The translations under genes were made by a program, and so were the position numbers. From Shewanella gelidii (GTDB taxonomy: Bacteria; Pseudomonadota; Gammaproteobacteria; Enterobacterales; Shewanellaceae), in contig NZ_BMPZ01000003.1 in the NCBI RefSeq assembly GCF_014647855.1, positions 124,001-188,000 of the forward strand: DNA of 64,000 nucleotides, written 5' to 3'. The notes under the pieces were generated by a model. It was not told the DNA's origin. It worked only from the letters and a program-made list of their open reading frames with translations, and did no database searches. Below, piece by piece: positions 46,476 to 56,802 of this stretch. Each line of letters starts with the position of its first letter. The stretch's first letter is position 1.

Positions 46476-47540
46476 TTAGTTGACCTTAGGGTCTAACTCA
46501 CCTGATTGATAAGCCTTATACATTGCCTGTAATGACAGAGGCTTAATTTTGGAGCCCATACCTGCACAACCAAACGCTTCATAACGCTCAGTACAGATGT
46601 TTGCCATGGCTTCCATTGATGCTTTTAAGAACTTACGAGGATCAAACTCTGCAGGGTTTTCGGCTAGGAATTTGCGAACTGCACCAGTCGAAGCCAAACG
46701 TAAATCAGTATCGATGTTCACTTTGCGAACACCATGTTTAATTCCTTCAACGATCTCCTCAAGAGGCACACCGTAAGTTTCAGGGATAGCACCACCGAAC
46801 TGATTAATCACTTCTAACCACTCTTGTGGTACAGAAGATGAGCCATGCATAACAAGGTGGGTATTCGGAATACGTGCATGGATTTCTTTAATGCGGTCAA
46901 TACGTAGCACATCACCTGTTGGCTTTTGGCTAAACTTATAAGCACCGTGGCTGGTACCAATCGCGATTGCCAAAGCGTCAACATGTGTATCACTGACAAA
47001 ACGAGCAGCCTCTTCAGGCGTTGTTAGCATTTGATCCATGCTTAAGATACCTTCTGCGCCAACGCCATCTTCTTCACCAGCTTGGCCGGTTTCAAGGCTA
47101 CCTAGACAACCAATTTCGCCTTCAACAGAAACACCACACGCATGTGCAAAAGCAACCGTTCTTCGCGTAACATCAACATTGTACTCATAAGATGCAGGTG
47201 TTTTACCATCAGCCATCAAAGAGCCATCCATCATCACAGAAGACATGCCTAACTGAATCGAACGCTGACAAATATCCGGGTCAGTACCATGATCTTGGTG
47301 AATACATACAGGAATATCTGGATACTGCTCAAGCGCCGCGGCCATTAGATACTTAAGAAACTGCGGACGTGCATACTTTCGTGCACCCGCTGATGCCTGA
47401 ACAATAACAGGACTATCTGTTGCTTCCGCTGCTTGCATAATTGCGCGCATTTGCTCAAGGTTATTCACGTTGAATGCAGGAACGCCATATCCATGTTCCG
47501 CTGCATGATCAAGCATTTGACGTAGGGAAATAAGGGCCAT
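46476..47540 (-). CDS. fba: Class II fructose-1,6-bisphosphate aldolase
   Basis: A 354-residue zinc aldolase that splits or forms fructose 1,6-bisphosphate in glycolysis and gluconeogenesis. It starts [20 protein letters not shown] and has the zinc histidine in [51 protein letters not shown] and [13 protein letters not shown]. Length and motifs are those of the class II subgroup found with Calvin-type genes (about 354 residues). Last gene of the tkt-epd-pgk-fba unit; 153 bases separate it from pgk. Confidence 0.96.
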   Translation of the reverse strand: MALISLRQMLDHAAEHGYGVPAFNVNNLEQMRAIMQAAEATDSPVIVQASAGARKYARPQFLKYLMAAALEQYPDIPVCIHQDHGTDPDICQRSIQLGMSSVMMDGSLMADGKTPASYEYNVDVTRRTVAFAHACGVSVEGEIGCLGSLETGQAGEEDGVGAEGILSMDQMLTTPEEAARFVSDTHVDALAIAIGTSHGAYKFSQKPTGDVLRIDRIKEIHARIPNTHLVMHGSSSVPQEWLEVINQFGGAIPETYGVPLEEIVEGIKHGVRKVNIDTDLRLASTGAVRKFLAENPAEFDPRKFLKASMEAMANICTERYEAFGCAGMGSKIKPLSLQAMYKAYQSGELDPKVN

Positions 47541-47693
47541 TTTAAAACTCCATTATATGGGTGATCGACTCACCCAGATCGCTATCATTTAAGAATCTTT
47601 AGAGGCTTTTTACAACAAAGCCTTTTTATAATTATGGTCAAGAGAGCATTATCAAACGTTGAACGCAGGATAAAGCCCTCTTCAAATTAAACT

Positions 47694-48869
47694 TTACTTA
47701 CCACGGCTCTCAAGCATTGCCACAGCAGGAAGCTCTTTTCCTTCCAAAAACTCAAGGAACGCGCCACCGCCTGTTGAAATGTACGATACTTTATCAGCAA
47801 TATCATACTTATCAACCGCAGCTAAGGTATCGCCGCCACCAGCAATAGAGAATGCAGAGGAATCAGCAATTGCCTGAGCAATGCGCTTGGTACCGTCACC
47901 AAACTGATCGAACTCAAACACACCCACAGGGCCATTCCAGACGATAGTACCAGCTGACTCAAGCACTTTTGCTAACGCTTCAGCACTCTCTGGTCCAATA
48001 TCAAAAATCATATCTTCGTCAGTTACCGCATCAACATTTTTCAATGTTGCTGCAGCAGTCGGGCTAAACTCCCCAGCGACAACCACATCGGTTGGCACAG
48101 GAATATCACCACCACGGCTCTGAGCGTTATCAATAAGGCGTTTCGCTTCATCGATTAAATCAGCTTCATACAGAGATTTACCGACTTGATGCCCGGCAGC
48201 CGCAATAAAGGTGTTCGCAATACCGCCGCCAACAACAAGCTGGTCAACAATACCGGACAAACTCTCAAGCACTGTGAGTTTGGTCGAGACTTTTGAACCA
48301 CCAACAATTGCAACTAATGGACGCGCTGGATTATCCATCGCTTTTCCTAGTGCAGATAGTTCCCCAGCAAGTAGCGGGCCTGCACAAGCTATTGGTGCAA
48401 ATTGACCGACACCGTGAGTCGATGCTTGTGCTCTGTGTGCGGTACCAAATGCATCCATGACATAAACATCACATAGTGCAGCAAGTTTCTTCGCAAGAGC
48501 TTGATCATTTTTCTTTTCGCCAACATTAAAGCGAACATTCTCAAAAACAACCACCTCACCGACATTGGCTTCAACACCATCAAGGTATTCGCTCGCCAAA
48601 CGGACAGGACAGTCCAAAGCATTTGCAAGATAATCAACAACTGGCTGGAGCGAATAATCCGCATTAAACTCCCCTTCAGTTGGACGACCAAGGTGTGTCA
48701 TCACCATGACCGCAGCACCTTTTTCTAAGGCGAGCTGAATCGTAGGTAAAGATGCTCTTAAACGTGCATCACTTGTGACCACACCGTCTCTGACAGGAAC
48801 ATTAAGATCTTCACGAATAAGCACTCGCTTACCTTGTAGATCTAAATCTGTCATATTGATAATTGCCAT
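47694..48869 (-). CDS. pgk: Phosphoglycerate kinase
   Basis: A 391-residue glycolytic enzyme transferring phosphate between 1,3-bisphosphoglycerate and ADP. It has [62 protein letters not shown] and the nucleotide-binding [14 protein letters not shown] with [19 protein letters not shown]. The start at 48869 with AAGGAAA upstream fits the known N-terminus; the frame is open to 48893. It lies 74 bases after epd. Confidence 0.97.
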   Translation of the reverse strand: MAIINMTDLDLQGKRVLIREDLNVPVRDGVVTSDARLRASLPTIQLALEKGAAVMVMTHLGRPTEGEFNADYSLQPVVDYLANALDCPVRLASEYLDGVEANVGEVVVFENVRFNVGEKKNDQALAKKLAALCDVYVMDAFGTAHRAQASTHGVGQFAPIACAGPLLAGELSALGKAMDNPARPLVAIVGGSKVSTKLTVLESLSGIVDQLVVGGGIANTFIAAAGHQVGKSLYEADLIDEAKRLIDNAQSRGGDIPVPTDVVVAGEFSPTAAATLKNVDAVTDEDMIFDIGPESAEALAKVLESAGTIVWNGPVGVFEFDQFGDGTKRIAQAIADSSAFSIAGGGDTLAAVDKYDIADKVSYISTGGGAFLEFLEGKELPAVAMLESRGK

Positions 48870-48943
48870 TTTTACATTTCCTTTCTTAATCAAAAAATAA
48901 AGCTGTTTTCAGGCCGCGAATCCATACGACCTGATTAAATCTA

Positions 48944-49960
48944 TTAAGCCATCTTTGCTTTTATCATGGCTAAGCTGGTATCCATCATTCGATTTGCAAA
49001 GCCCCATTCGTTATCACACCACAGGAGTAGTTTGACTAAATGCCCACTACTCACTCGGGTTTGGGTACCATCGACAATCGATGATCTAGGATCATGGTTG
49101 AAATCACACGAAACAAGCGGCTCATCTGTATAGCCTAAGATACCGTTAAAACTACCGTTAGCAGCCTTTTCTAGTACGTCGTTAATCGCTTCAATATCGA
49201 CTTTTTTACTCAACGTAACCGACAGGTCAATCGCCGTAACATTGATGGTTGGCACACGCACAGATATAGCCTCAAACTTATCTTTCATCACTGGCATGAT
49301 GCGCTCAATTCCCCGCGCTAACTTGGTATCAACAGGAATAATTGACTGCCCAGCCGCACGTGTTCTTCTCAAATCATCGTGGTAGGCATCGATCACTTGC
49401 TGATCATTCATTGAAGAATGAATCGTTGTTATTGCACCACTGGTGACATCGAAATGACGATGCAGAACATCAATCACAGGCACAATACAATTGGTGGTGC
49501 ATGAAGCATTTGAGACGATCGTGTCATCTGCACTAAGTAAATCATGGTTGACACCATAAACAATGGTCGCATCAACATCTGCAGAAGCGGGATGGCTAAC
49601 TAACACTTGTTTAGCACCCGCTTTAAGGTGTGCTTCACAGCTCTGTCTATCTAACAACGCCCCCGTTGCCTCATAAACAATATCAATTCCCATTTTTGCC
49701 CATGGCAACTCGGTCGGTTCAGCTTGATGCAATAAACGAATCCGATCATCACCAATTTGCATGTAGCCATCAACCAGTTTGACTTGGTTTTGGAATCGAC
49801 CATGGGTGGTATCATATTGTGTTAAATGAACAATAGCTTCAGGTTTTGCGAGCTCATTAATCGCAACAATTTGTATTTGTTGCCTTTTACCAAGTTCGTA
49901 TAAGGCCCTGAGGATAGAGCGGCCAATACGCCCGTAACCATTAATAGCAACTTTAATCAT
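48944..49960 (-). CDS. epd: D-erythrose-4-phosphate dehydrogenase
   Basis: A 338-residue GAPDH-family enzyme. NAD-binding [17 protein letters not shown] and catalytic cysteine in SNASCTTNC are shared with GAPDH. The segment [20 protein letters not shown] with [17 protein letters not shown] is the hallmark of Epd, which oxidises erythrose 4-phosphate towards pyridoxal 5'-phosphate. Position between tkt and pgk is typical for epd. A true gapA activity cannot be excluded but is unlikely. Confidence 0.93.
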   Translation of the reverse strand: MIKVAINGYGRIGRSILRALYELGKRQQIQIVAINELAKPEAIVHLTQYDTTHGRFQNQVKLVDGYMQIGDDRIRLLHQAEPTELPWAKMGIDIVYEATGALLDRQSCEAHLKAGAKQVLVSHPASADVDATIVYGVNHDLLSADDTIVSNASCTTNCIVPVIDVLHRHFDVTSGAITTIHSSMNDQQVIDAYHDDLRRTRAAGQSIIPVDTKLARGIERIMPVMKDKFEAISVRVPTINVTAIDLSVTLSKKVDIEAINDVLEKAANGSFNGILGYTDEPLVSCDFNHDPRSSIVDGTQTRVSSGHLVKLLLWCDNEWGFANRMMDTSLAMIKAKMA

Positions 49961-50003
49961 TCTAGCTATTCAACCTCATTCGAACGAATTCTTAACACAG
50001 CAA

Positions 50004-50094
50004 CGGCTTACCCAAAGGCAAGCCGCTATTCTGTTATTTAAGTAAAGGGGCTCTGGCCCCCTTACTTGCCACGTGTTGCTTTGGCAAGCACGTG
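50004..50094. other. Three consecutive hairpins between tkt and epd
   Basis: Stems CGGCTT/AAGCCG (50004-50025), AAGTAA...GGGGC/GCCCC...TTACTT (50040-50067) and CACGTG/CACGTG with inner TTGC/GCAA (50070-50094) fill the gap directly after the tkt stop codon. None is followed by a T tract on the operon strand, so they look like mRNA-stability or processing structures rather than a terminator. Confidence 0.6.
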
Positions 50095-50113
50095 TATTCA
50101 CTTTACCCGTCGT

Positions 50114-52102
50114 TTAAAGCGCGTTCGCGGCTTCAACGACTTTATCAACAGTAAAGCCGAACATTTCAAACAGTTGGTTAGCAGGTGCAGACTCACCAAA
50201 GGTTGTCATACCAATGATTTTGCCGTTCAAGCCAACATACTTATACCAGTAATCAGCGATACCCGCCTCAATTGCCACACGTTTTGTGATCTCACTAGGA
50301 AGTACTGACTCTTTATAAGCAATATCCTGCTTATCAAAGGCGTCTGTTGAAGGCATTGACACAACACGCACTTGCTTACCTTGAGCAGTTAACAGCTCAT
50401 GAGCTTTCGTTGCAAGCTCTACTTCTGAACCCGTCGCAATTAAGATAATCTCAGGTGTATTTGCACTATCAAGTAGCACATAACCACCTTTCACGACATT
50501 TTCTAGTTGCGCATCAGTGCGAGGCTGTTGAGACAGGTTTTGGCGTGAGAAAATTAAAGACGTGGGGCCGTCATTACGCTCAATTGCGTACTTCCAAGCC
50601 ACTGCAGATTCTACTTGGTCACATGGGCGCCACGTGCTCATATTCGGTGTTACACGAAGTGAAGCCATTTGCTCAACAGGCTGGTGCGTCGGTCCATCTT
50701 CACCCAAACCAATAGAGTCGTGGGTATAAACAAAGATTGAACGTTGCTTCATCAATGCAGCCATACGCAACGCATTACGAGCGTATTCCATGAACATCAA
50801 GAAGGTCGCACCATAAGGTACAAACCCACCATGCAGTGCAATACCGTTCATGATGGCAGACATACCAAATTCACGCACACCATAATGCAAGTAATTACCA
50901 GAAGCATCTTCAGCAGTAATCGCTTGCGACCCAGAATACATGGTTAAGTTTGACGGCGCTAAATCAGCACTGCCTCCCATAAATTCAGGCAAAAGCTTAC
51001 CGAAAGCTTCCAAAGCATTTTGAGATGCTTTACGAGAAGCAATATTCGCTGGAGTTGCTTGCAACGATTTAATATAAGCATCTGCATCTGCGCTGAAGTT
51101 AGCTGGTAGCTCACCTTGAAGTCGGCGCTTTAACTCAGCTGCAAGTTCTGGATATGCAGCAGCATAGGCAGCCATTTTGTCATTCCAGTTTGCTTCAGCT
51201 TTTTCACCCGCTGGTTTGGCATCCCACTTTGCGTACACATCAGCAGGGATTTCAAATGGCGCATGCTCCCAACCAAGGAATTCTCTTGTTGCTGCAATTT
51301 CAGCATCACCAAGAGGCGCACCGTGGCAGTCATGACTACCGGATTTATTAGGCGAACCATAACCGATGACTGTTTTACAACAGATCAAGCTTGGACGAGG
51401 ATCTGCTTTAGACGCTTCAATCGCTGCGTTGATTGCATCACTATCGTGACCATCAACCCCTGCAACCACGTGCCATCCGTACGACTCAAAACGTTTCACA
51501 GTATCGTCGGTAAACCAGCCTTCAACATGGCCATCAATTGAGATACCGTTGTCATCCCAAAATGCAATAAGCTTGCCTAGCCCTAAGGTTCCAGCTAGAG
51601 AGCACGCTTCATGGGAAATACCTTCCATCAAACAACCATCACCTAAGAAAGTATAGGTGTGGTGATCGACAACTTCATGTCCATCGCGGTTAAACTGAGC
51701 CGCAAGCGACCGCTCAGCAATCGCCATACCAACGGCATTAGTAATCCCTTGACCAAGCGGGCCTGTCGTTGTTTCGATACCCGGCGCGTAACCATATTCT
51801 GGGTGACCTGGAGTTTTAGAGTGTAGCTGACGGAACTGCTTTAAATCTTCAATAGATAATTCGTAACCAGCAAGATGCAGCAAAGAGTAATGCAACATAG
51901 AGCCATGGCCATTCGATAGAATGAAACGGTCACGGTCTGCCCAGTCTGGGTTGGCAGGATTGTGTTGCAAATGATCGCGCCATAATACTTCTGCTATATC
52001 AGCCATACCCATTGGTGCACCTGGATGACCAGATTTGGCTTTCTGAACAGCATCCATACTTAATACACGGATTGCGTTTGCGAGTTCTTTACGGGAAGAC
52101 AT
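50114..52102 (-). CDS. tkt: Transketolase
   Basis: A 662-residue thiamine-diphosphate enzyme moving two-carbon units in the pentose phosphate pathway. N-terminus [20 protein letters not shown], then [56 protein letters not shown], cofactor-binding [18 protein letters not shown], and the pyrimidine-domain [22 protein letters not shown] 52102 preceded by AGGAGAGAG is preferred over the open frame to 52162. First gene of the operon; its product erythrose 4-phosphate is the substrate of Epd and AroG. Confidence 0.97.
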   Translation of the reverse strand: MSSRKELANAIRVLSMDAVQKAKSGHPGAPMGMADIAEVLWRDHLQHNPANPDWADRDRFILSNGHGSMLHYSLLHLAGYELSIEDLKQFRQLHSKTPGHPEYGYAPGIETTTGPLGQGITNAVGMAIAERSLAAQFNRDGHEVVDHHTYTFLGDGCLMEGISHEACSLAGTLGLGKLIAFWDDNGISIDGHVEGWFTDDTVKRFESYGWHVVAGVDGHDSDAINAAIEASKADPRPSLICCKTVIGYGSPNKSGSHDCHGAPLGDAEIAATREFLGWEHAPFEIPADVYAKWDAKPAGEKAEANWNDKMAAYAAAYPELAAELKRRLQGELPANFSADADAYIKSLQATPANIASRKASQNALEAFGKLLPEFMGGSADLAPSNLTMYSGSQAITAEDASGNYLHYGVREFGMSAIMNGIALHGGFVPYGATFLMFMEYARNALRMAALMKQRSIFVYTHDSIGLGEDGPTHQPVEQMASLRVTPNMSTWRPCDQVESAVAWKYAIERNDGPTSLIFSRQNLSQQPRTDAQLENVVKGGYVLLDSANTPEIILIATGSEVELATKAHELLTAQGKQVRVVSMPSTDAFDKQDIAYKESVLPSEITKRVAIEAGIADYWYKYVGLNGKIIGMTTFGESAPANQLFEMFGFTVDKVVEAANAL

Positions 52103-52432
52103 GCTCTCTCCTGCTTTACTTGAGATCTTAGGGGGCAAAAATGATGGCGTATTTTCCCCCACATACTGAATTGAAGCAAACGAAAATTAACCGAACAACC
52201 ACAATAAAACTCAGTATTTGAACTTTTATACAATGCCTCGACGAGATTTCTATCTTTTTGGAGACGACGTCCTTGATTCAAGAAAAACTCATCTTTTGTA
52301 AAGGGGCCCTCTTAACCAGCTCAAATCAAAGGCAATATCACCTACAGAGCACCAGTAAAACCGAGGTAAATCACAATTATTGGAGAATAATTTTGCATCA
52401 GGGGTGATTAGAGACGCTTTTTCAACTATTAT

Positions 52433-52464
52433 AGACGTCTAGATGTAGATGCTTCTACACGTAT
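52433..52464 (+). promoter_or_regulatory. MetJ operator array upstream of metK
   Basis: Four successive 8-base met boxes: AGACGTCT (exact consensus), AGATGTAG, ATGCTTCT and ACACGTAT (five, five and six matches of eight). A weaker AGACGCTT lies at 52412-52419. A candidate -10 TATTAT (52427-52432) abuts the first box, so MetJ with S-adenosylmethionine bound would block metK transcription. The region 52103-52432 towards tkt shows nothing else that I can name. Confidence 0.7.
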
Positions 52465-52493
52465 ATATTCTTTCAAACGAGATTTCCCCTATT

Positions 52494-53645
52494 ATGGCAA
52501 AGCACTTGTTCACCTCTGAGTCGGTCTCAGAAGGTCATCCAGATAAGATTGCCGATCAGATTTCTGATGCGGTATTAGATGCGATCTTGCTGCAAGATCC
52601 AAAGGCACGCGTTGCCTGTGAAACTTACGTCAAAACAGGCATGGTAATGGTCGGTGGTGAAGTCACGACATCAGCTTGGGTTGATATTGAAGAAATTACT
52701 CGTAAAACCGTACGAGAGATTGGTTATACCCATTCAGACATGGGTTTTGACGCTGACTCTTGTGCAGTACTCAATGCCATCGGCAAGCAGTCTCCAGACA
52801 TCAATCAAGGTGTTGATCGTGCAGATCCAAAAGATCAAGGTGCTGGTGACCAAGGGTTAATGTTTGGCTATGCAAGCAATGAAACCGATGTGTTGATGCC
52901 TGCTCCCATTACTTACTCCCATGCGTTAGTCAAACGTCAATCACAAGTTCGTAAAGATGGCACATTGCCATGGTTACGACCTGACGCCAAAAGCCAAGTG
53001 ACTTTTGCATATGATAACGGCAAGATTGCGGGCATCGATGCAGTCGTCTTGTCGACACAACACTGCGATAGCATTAGCCAAAACGATCTCGTTGAAGCGG
53101 TCATGGAAACCATTATTAAACCGGTCTTACCCGGACAATGGTTAAACAAAGACACCAAGTTCTTCATTAACCCAACAGGCCGCTTTGTCATCGGTGGTCC
53201 AATGGGCGACTGTGGTTTAACAGGTCGTAAAATCATTGTCGATACGTACGGTGGTATGGCTCGTCACGGTGGCGGTGCTTTCTCAGGTAAAGACCCGTCA
53301 AAAGTTGACCGTAGTGCCGCATATGCGGCACGTTACGTAGCGAAGAATATCGTTGCTGCGGGTCTAGCTGAGCGCTGTGAAATTCAAGTGTCATACGCTA
53401 TTGGTGTTGCTGAACCGACATCGATTAACGTAGAAACATTTGGCACCAGTAAGCTGTCAGAAGACAAGTTGATCGCACTCGTTCGTCAACACTTCGATTT
53501 ACGCCCTTACGGCCTTACCGAAATGTTGAACCTTGCTCGCCCAATCTACCAAGCCACTGCTGCATATGGCCACTTTGGTCGCAATGAGTTCCCTTGGGAG
53601 CAGACAGACAAGGCAGATGCACTGCGTGCTGATTCCGGCCTGTAA
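52494..53645 (+). CDS. metK: S-adenosylmethionine synthetase
   Basis: A 383-residue enzyme making S-adenosylmethionine from methionine and ATP. Motifs: [35 protein letters not shown]-binding [19 protein letters not shown], and [19 protein letters not shown] 52494 gives the family's usual N-terminus; the longer frame from 52449 would run through the MetJ boxes. Single gene with its own terminator, divergent from the tkt operon. Confidence 0.98.
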   Translation: MAKHLFTSESVSEGHPDKIADQISDAVLDAILLQDPKARVACETYVKTGMVMVGGEVTTSAWVDIEEITRKTVREIGYTHSDMGFDADSCAVLNAIGKQSPDINQGVDRADPKDQGAGDQGLMFGYASNETDVLMPAPITYSHALVKRQSQVRKDGTLPWLRPDAKSQVTFAYDNGKIAGIDAVVLSTQHCDSISQNDLVEAVMETIIKPVLPGQWLNKDTKFFINPTGRFVIGGPMGDCGLTGRKIIVDTYGGMARHGGGAFSGKDPSKVDRSAAYAARYVAKNIVAAGLAERCEIQVSYAIGVAEPTSINVETFGTSKLSEDKLIALVRQHFDLRPYGLTEMLNLARPIYQATAAYGHFGRNEFPWEQTDKADALRADSGL

Positions 53646-53680
53646 TATTTACCAGCTTATTGCTTCGTTCTGAAGTAATA

Positions 53681-53707
53681 AAAAAACCGCCAGTAGGCGG
53701 TTTTTTT
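53681..53707 (+). terminator. metK terminator
   Basis: AAAAAACCGCC and GGCGGTTTTTT form a perfect 11-base stem around AGTA with a T tract. Confidence 0.95.
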
Positions 53708-53798
53708 ATGCCCTATAATGGACGTAATAAGCGATGGGTTCGGCAGCCGCTCTTTTGCATTCAGAGACTTATAATCGCACAATCAACGATTGCAGCAA

Positions 53799-54428
53799 TT
53801 AAGGGGTTTGCATAATTGTGACAACCCCTAAACCAACTACGCCCCAATAAATTGCGCCTAAAATAATCCAAATCCAGTTAAACCCTGTAAATTTGTCATT
53901 ACGCTCAAATTCCAATGGCTGCAGAGCTTCATTGATGACCGCCTGCGCCTGATATAAAGGGACTGCAGAGCAAAACGTAAATACGACTGAAACCAATGCC
54001 AACAGCAAATTGTTGGACAGGGATGCAACAATTTTATCGACGTTACCTGCAACGCCACCACCCACAACGAGCGCGACATATACAGTTGCTAAATTACTCC
54101 CCTTCCACTCACAATCTCGACCTATTTCTTTGATATATTCGCGAACATATCGAAACAAAGAATGGGTAAAGAAAACGGAGAAAAACGCTCGAGCAACCGG
54201 CCAACAACTAAGTTGGTAATACTCTTTGAGCGCTTGCCACTGTTTGAAAAACCAATAGAGAGAGTAAAAGCCCAACGTCATCACAAACATGACCAAAAAC
54301 TTTTTTTGCGACACATGAAAAAACGGAATTTTGTCTGCTTCTGTTTCTTCAACGCTAGTATCAACAGCGTCTTCTACTTGCTCTTGCTCAGCGGCTTTGG
54401 CTTCAGAAGGTTCAAGGTTATCTTTCAC
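53799..54428 (-). CDS. Inner membrane protein of unknown function
   Basis: A 209-residue protein with an acidic cytoplasmic N-terminus of about 35 residues, then membrane segments such as FLVMFVMTLGFYSLYWFF, LLLALVSVVFTFCSAVPLY and WIWIILGAIYWGVVGLGVV. The FHVSQKKFLVMF...YWFFKQW pattern slightly recalls DUF4234 proteins. It is the last of three minus-strand genes (DUF4920, PepSY-type, this one) spaced by 2 and 22 bases, so likely one operon. Function unknown. Confidence 0.72.
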   Translation of the reverse strand: MKDNLEPSEAKAAEQEQVEDAVDTSVEETEADKIPFFHVSQKKFLVMFVMTLGFYSLYWFFKQWQALKEYYQLSCWPVARAFFSVFFTHSLFRYVREYIKEIGRDCEWKGSNLATVYVALVVGGGVAGNVDKIVASLSNNLLLALVSVVFTFCSAVPLYQAQAVINEALQPLEFERNDKFTGFNWIWIILGAIYWGVVGLGVVTIMQTP

Positions 54429-54450
54429 TATGGGTTCCTTTTATTAGGAG

Positions 54451-55050
54451 CTAAATCATCAAAATAAAAAACAAAGGTACTAAAATACCAGCAACAACAT
54501 AGAGCGATTTACGGCGCCAAGGACTATGTCTTCCTTTCACCATAAAAAGCGCTGAAATCGCTAAAAACAACAATAAGCTTGCATATAAATCTGAAAAATA
54601 CACCCAAGCATTACGCCCTTCATTTAAATGCAAAAAGTTAAAAGCTTTTAAAACGACTCGCGGCGAAACATGCTCATAAACCAACTGCCGCGCATCCGTC
54701 ATTAAAGTGATGGTACTGCCATCATTGAGAAATGCTTTGAATTGCCACTCATTTTCCCAATAAGTTGCTTTTAATGGACTGACCGACTTCGTTGTCTGCA
54801 ACATCAATTGCGATAACTGATGATCAAAATCAGTCACTGCAGGGTGACTCAATAAGCGCACTATCTCTCCATCGACTTTCAACGGATAGATATGTTTGTC
54901 GATTTTATAATTTGAATTCCAATCATGGATATGATTTAGAGCAATTCCAGAAATTGCAAAAACAATGGTCATGCCAATACAAAAATAACCAATGTCTCGA
55001 TGCAAACCACGATTAATTCTAAACCAGTTGATTCGATTACGCTTTGTCAC
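54451..55050 (-). CDS. PepSY-associated transmembrane helix protein
   Basis: A 199-residue inner membrane protein. A first helix (IGYFCIGMTIVFAISGIALN) follows RINRGLHRDIG, then a periplasmic part with NDGSTITLMTDARQLVYEHV, then HLNEGRNAWVYFSDLYASLL leading into two more helices. This is the PepSY-TM arrangement seen in proteins linked to iron reduction or respiratory assembly. It starts 2 bases after the DUF4920 gene, implying a shared envelope role. Confidence 0.82.
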   Translation of the reverse strand: MTKRNRINWFRINRGLHRDIGYFCIGMTIVFAISGIALNHIHDWNSNYKIDKHIYPLKVDGEIVRLLSHPAVTDFDHQLSQLMLQTTKSVSPLKATYWENEWQFKAFLNDGSTITLMTDARQLVYEHVSPRVVLKAFNFLHLNEGRNAWVYFSDLYASLLLFLAISALFMVKGRHSPWRRKSLYVVAGILVPLFFILMI

Positions 55051-55052
55051 TG

Positions 55053-55523
55053 CTAATCCGCGATGCTGACACCCGTAGGCACTAACTGATAGATACGCAT
55101 CGACTCCGTTACTTTACTAACATCAAATTGCTCTTGACGACGCTTAGCCAGTTTCTCAAGATACTTTTGGGTTTGCTCCAATGATAGCTCGATCTCAGCC
55201 AGTGTTCCCGTCGCATAAGCTTTGCTGCCTTTCGCACTGACAGGAAACACCATGTCACCATCTTTGACTTTAATTCTAAGCTTCTCAAATTTGGCATCCG
55301 ATGCCAGTTCCATCCAGCAGCCGCGCTTTTCACAAACCCCAACAATCGTTCCAGCAACGGTGACCTGTTGACCCACATATTGCTGTGGACTAGCTAATAC
55401 AGTAGAAATTGCCATTAATTGGTCGGTATTCACAGGGGTTCCGAAATCCTTTGCCACAAGCGGTTGGCAAAGCAATGAAGTACTCAACACCGCAGCAAGT
55501 GCCATCATTTTTGATTTATTCAT
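55053..55523 (-). CDS. DUF4920 family periplasmic protein
   Basis: A 156-residue exported protein: signal peptide to about LVAK (residue 25), then the DUF4920 pattern, an OB-like beta barrel with YVGQQVTVAGTIVGVCEKRG, CWMELASD and KLRIKVKDGDMVFPVSAKG. The pair of cysteines in VCEKRGCW is conserved in the family and could bind a metal or form a disulfide. First gene of the three-gene unit. Function unknown. Confidence 0.85.
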   Translation of the reverse strand: MNKSKMMALAAVLSTSLLCQPLVAKDFGTPVNTDQLMAISTVLASPQQYVGQQVTVAGTIVGVCEKRGCWMELASDAKFEKLRIKVKDGDMVFPVSAKGSKAYATGTLAEIELSLEQTQKYLEKLAKRRQEQFDVSKVTESMRIYQLVPTGVSIAD

Positions 55524-55569
55524 GGGTTTTCTCCTATAGCACGCTGCGCTTTATACGCAGAGCATCGTA

Positions 55570-55944
55570 TTAACAGTGATCAAAGTGAGCATACTGCATA
55601 AACAATAGGTGTAGTTGTTCAATCGGTAAAAGTGGGATCTCAATAACTTCGATTTGTTGTAAATCTGCCGCTTGGTTTAAATTCATCAATTCAAAATGCG
55701 AGCTATAGCAATTTACCGCCCCACAATGGATCCACAAACTTTGAGCTTCATGCTTCCAGCAAAAACCATATATCTCCTGTGCTTGATCATTTTTTGGCAA
55801 ATATAATGCCTTGAACCCAAAGCTTTCGCCATATTGCGGCTGAATCACTGATGCCAACAGTTTCACATTGTCAGCAGCAGATATTCGTTGATGACCGAAA
55901 GCTTGCTTCAAGTTCGTACAGAGAGCCTCAAATTTAGTTTCCAT
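55570..55944 (-). CDS. Hypothetical protein
   Basis: A 124-residue soluble protein. ATG 55944 has GGAG nine bases upstream; a GTG two codons earlier is possible. Segments ALYLPKNDQAQEIYGFCWKH and IPLLPIEQLHLLFMQYAHFD carry several cysteines and histidines. It lies between the GNAT gene and the DUF4920 operon on the same strand, with gaps of 42 and 46 bases. No family recognised. Confidence 0.6.
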   Translation of the reverse strand: METKFEALCTNLKQAFGHQRISAADNVKLLASVIQPQYGESFGFKALYLPKNDQAQEIYGFCWKHEAQSLWIHCGAVNCYSSHFELMNLNQAADLQQIEVIEIPLLPIEQLHLLFMQYAHFDHC

Positions 55945-55986
55945 ATTCACGAACTCCCACCTTCACCATGAACATATCAATGCGGC

Positions 55987-56523
55987 TCACAATACATTTA
56001 CTCGCTTTGACAGCAGAAAGTAATCTCTATCATCATATGTAAAAAAATCGAGAACCTGCATGTTCGCACCTGAGGTATGCGCGAGATAAGAGTGCTGATT
56101 GTCTTCGGCAATAAAAGTCACCAGATATTCATATTGCAATGCAGCACACCGTGACACTTCACGAACAAGTTCGCGAAAGATCCCTTGACCACGGTGCTTA
56201 GGGTGAACCCATATGGGACCATATTGACAAGAGTTTCTCTCTGACACTTGGGCATCGATTCGCGGTAAACGCTTTACCATTGCACGATAAATGGGCCAGT
56301 GCTTAAAAAATTCCCAGCCCCCCGCGAGAACATAACCAATAATTTGCTGATTTTTCTCAGCAACAACAACCCAATATTTTGAAACGAGTACTTTGAACTC
56401 TTCCTCGTCAAAATGGTGCCCCTGCAAGGCATCTTGTTCATTGCCAACTTCATCATTGATATGCTGTTGTTCAAGAACTACAAGCTGCTTAATATCTTCA
56501 ACTTGGGCCAGTCTAACTCTCAT
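55987..56523 (-). CDS. GNAT-family acetyltransferase
   Basis: A 178-residue N-acetyltransferase-like protein. It opens MRVRLAQVEDIKQLVVLEQQ, has VVVAEKNQQIIGYVLAGG in the core strands, and the acetyl-CoA loop in YGPIWVHPKHRGQGIFREL. ATG 56523 with GAGAG upstream is preferred over the frame open to 56607. Substrate unknown. Upstream is a divergent region of about 280 bases with no visible signal. Confidence 0.82.
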   Translation of the reverse strand: MRVRLAQVEDIKQLVVLEQQHINDEVGNEQDALQGHHFDEEEFKVLVSKYWVVVAEKNQQIIGYVLAGGWEFFKHWPIYRAMVKRLPRIDAQVSERNSCQYGPIWVHPKHRGQGIFRELVREVSRCAALQYEYLVTFIAEDNQHSYLAHTSGANMQVLDFFTYDDRDYFLLSKRVNVL

Positions 56524-56802
56524 ATACGCTCTCACTGATAAGCAATAGTTAAGTATATCCTGAATCGTGCTGGGCTTAGGTGCGCTGGAGCTCGATTTTA
56601 GCAACACTTATCCTATGGCAAAGCCATCGGTTGCCAGACCACACCATACAACACAGGATTGAGAAGCAAGCGATGACATGCAAAATGACGATTTGCGATT
56701 GATATCACTGAATTGTAACAGGTAAATTTACAAGCAATGTTTGCAAATTAAGACGCTTCACGCCAAACTTAACCATTATCTAACCGGTTGGATGATAAAA
56801 TA

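Noticed and set aside
48944..49960. Glyceraldehyde-3-phosphate dehydrogenase (gapA)
   Set aside because: The [20 protein letters not shown] region and the position next to tkt and pgk fit Epd better.
52103..52493. SAM riboswitch before metK
   Set aside because: No suitable helix arrangement was seen, and the leader is occupied by MetJ boxes.
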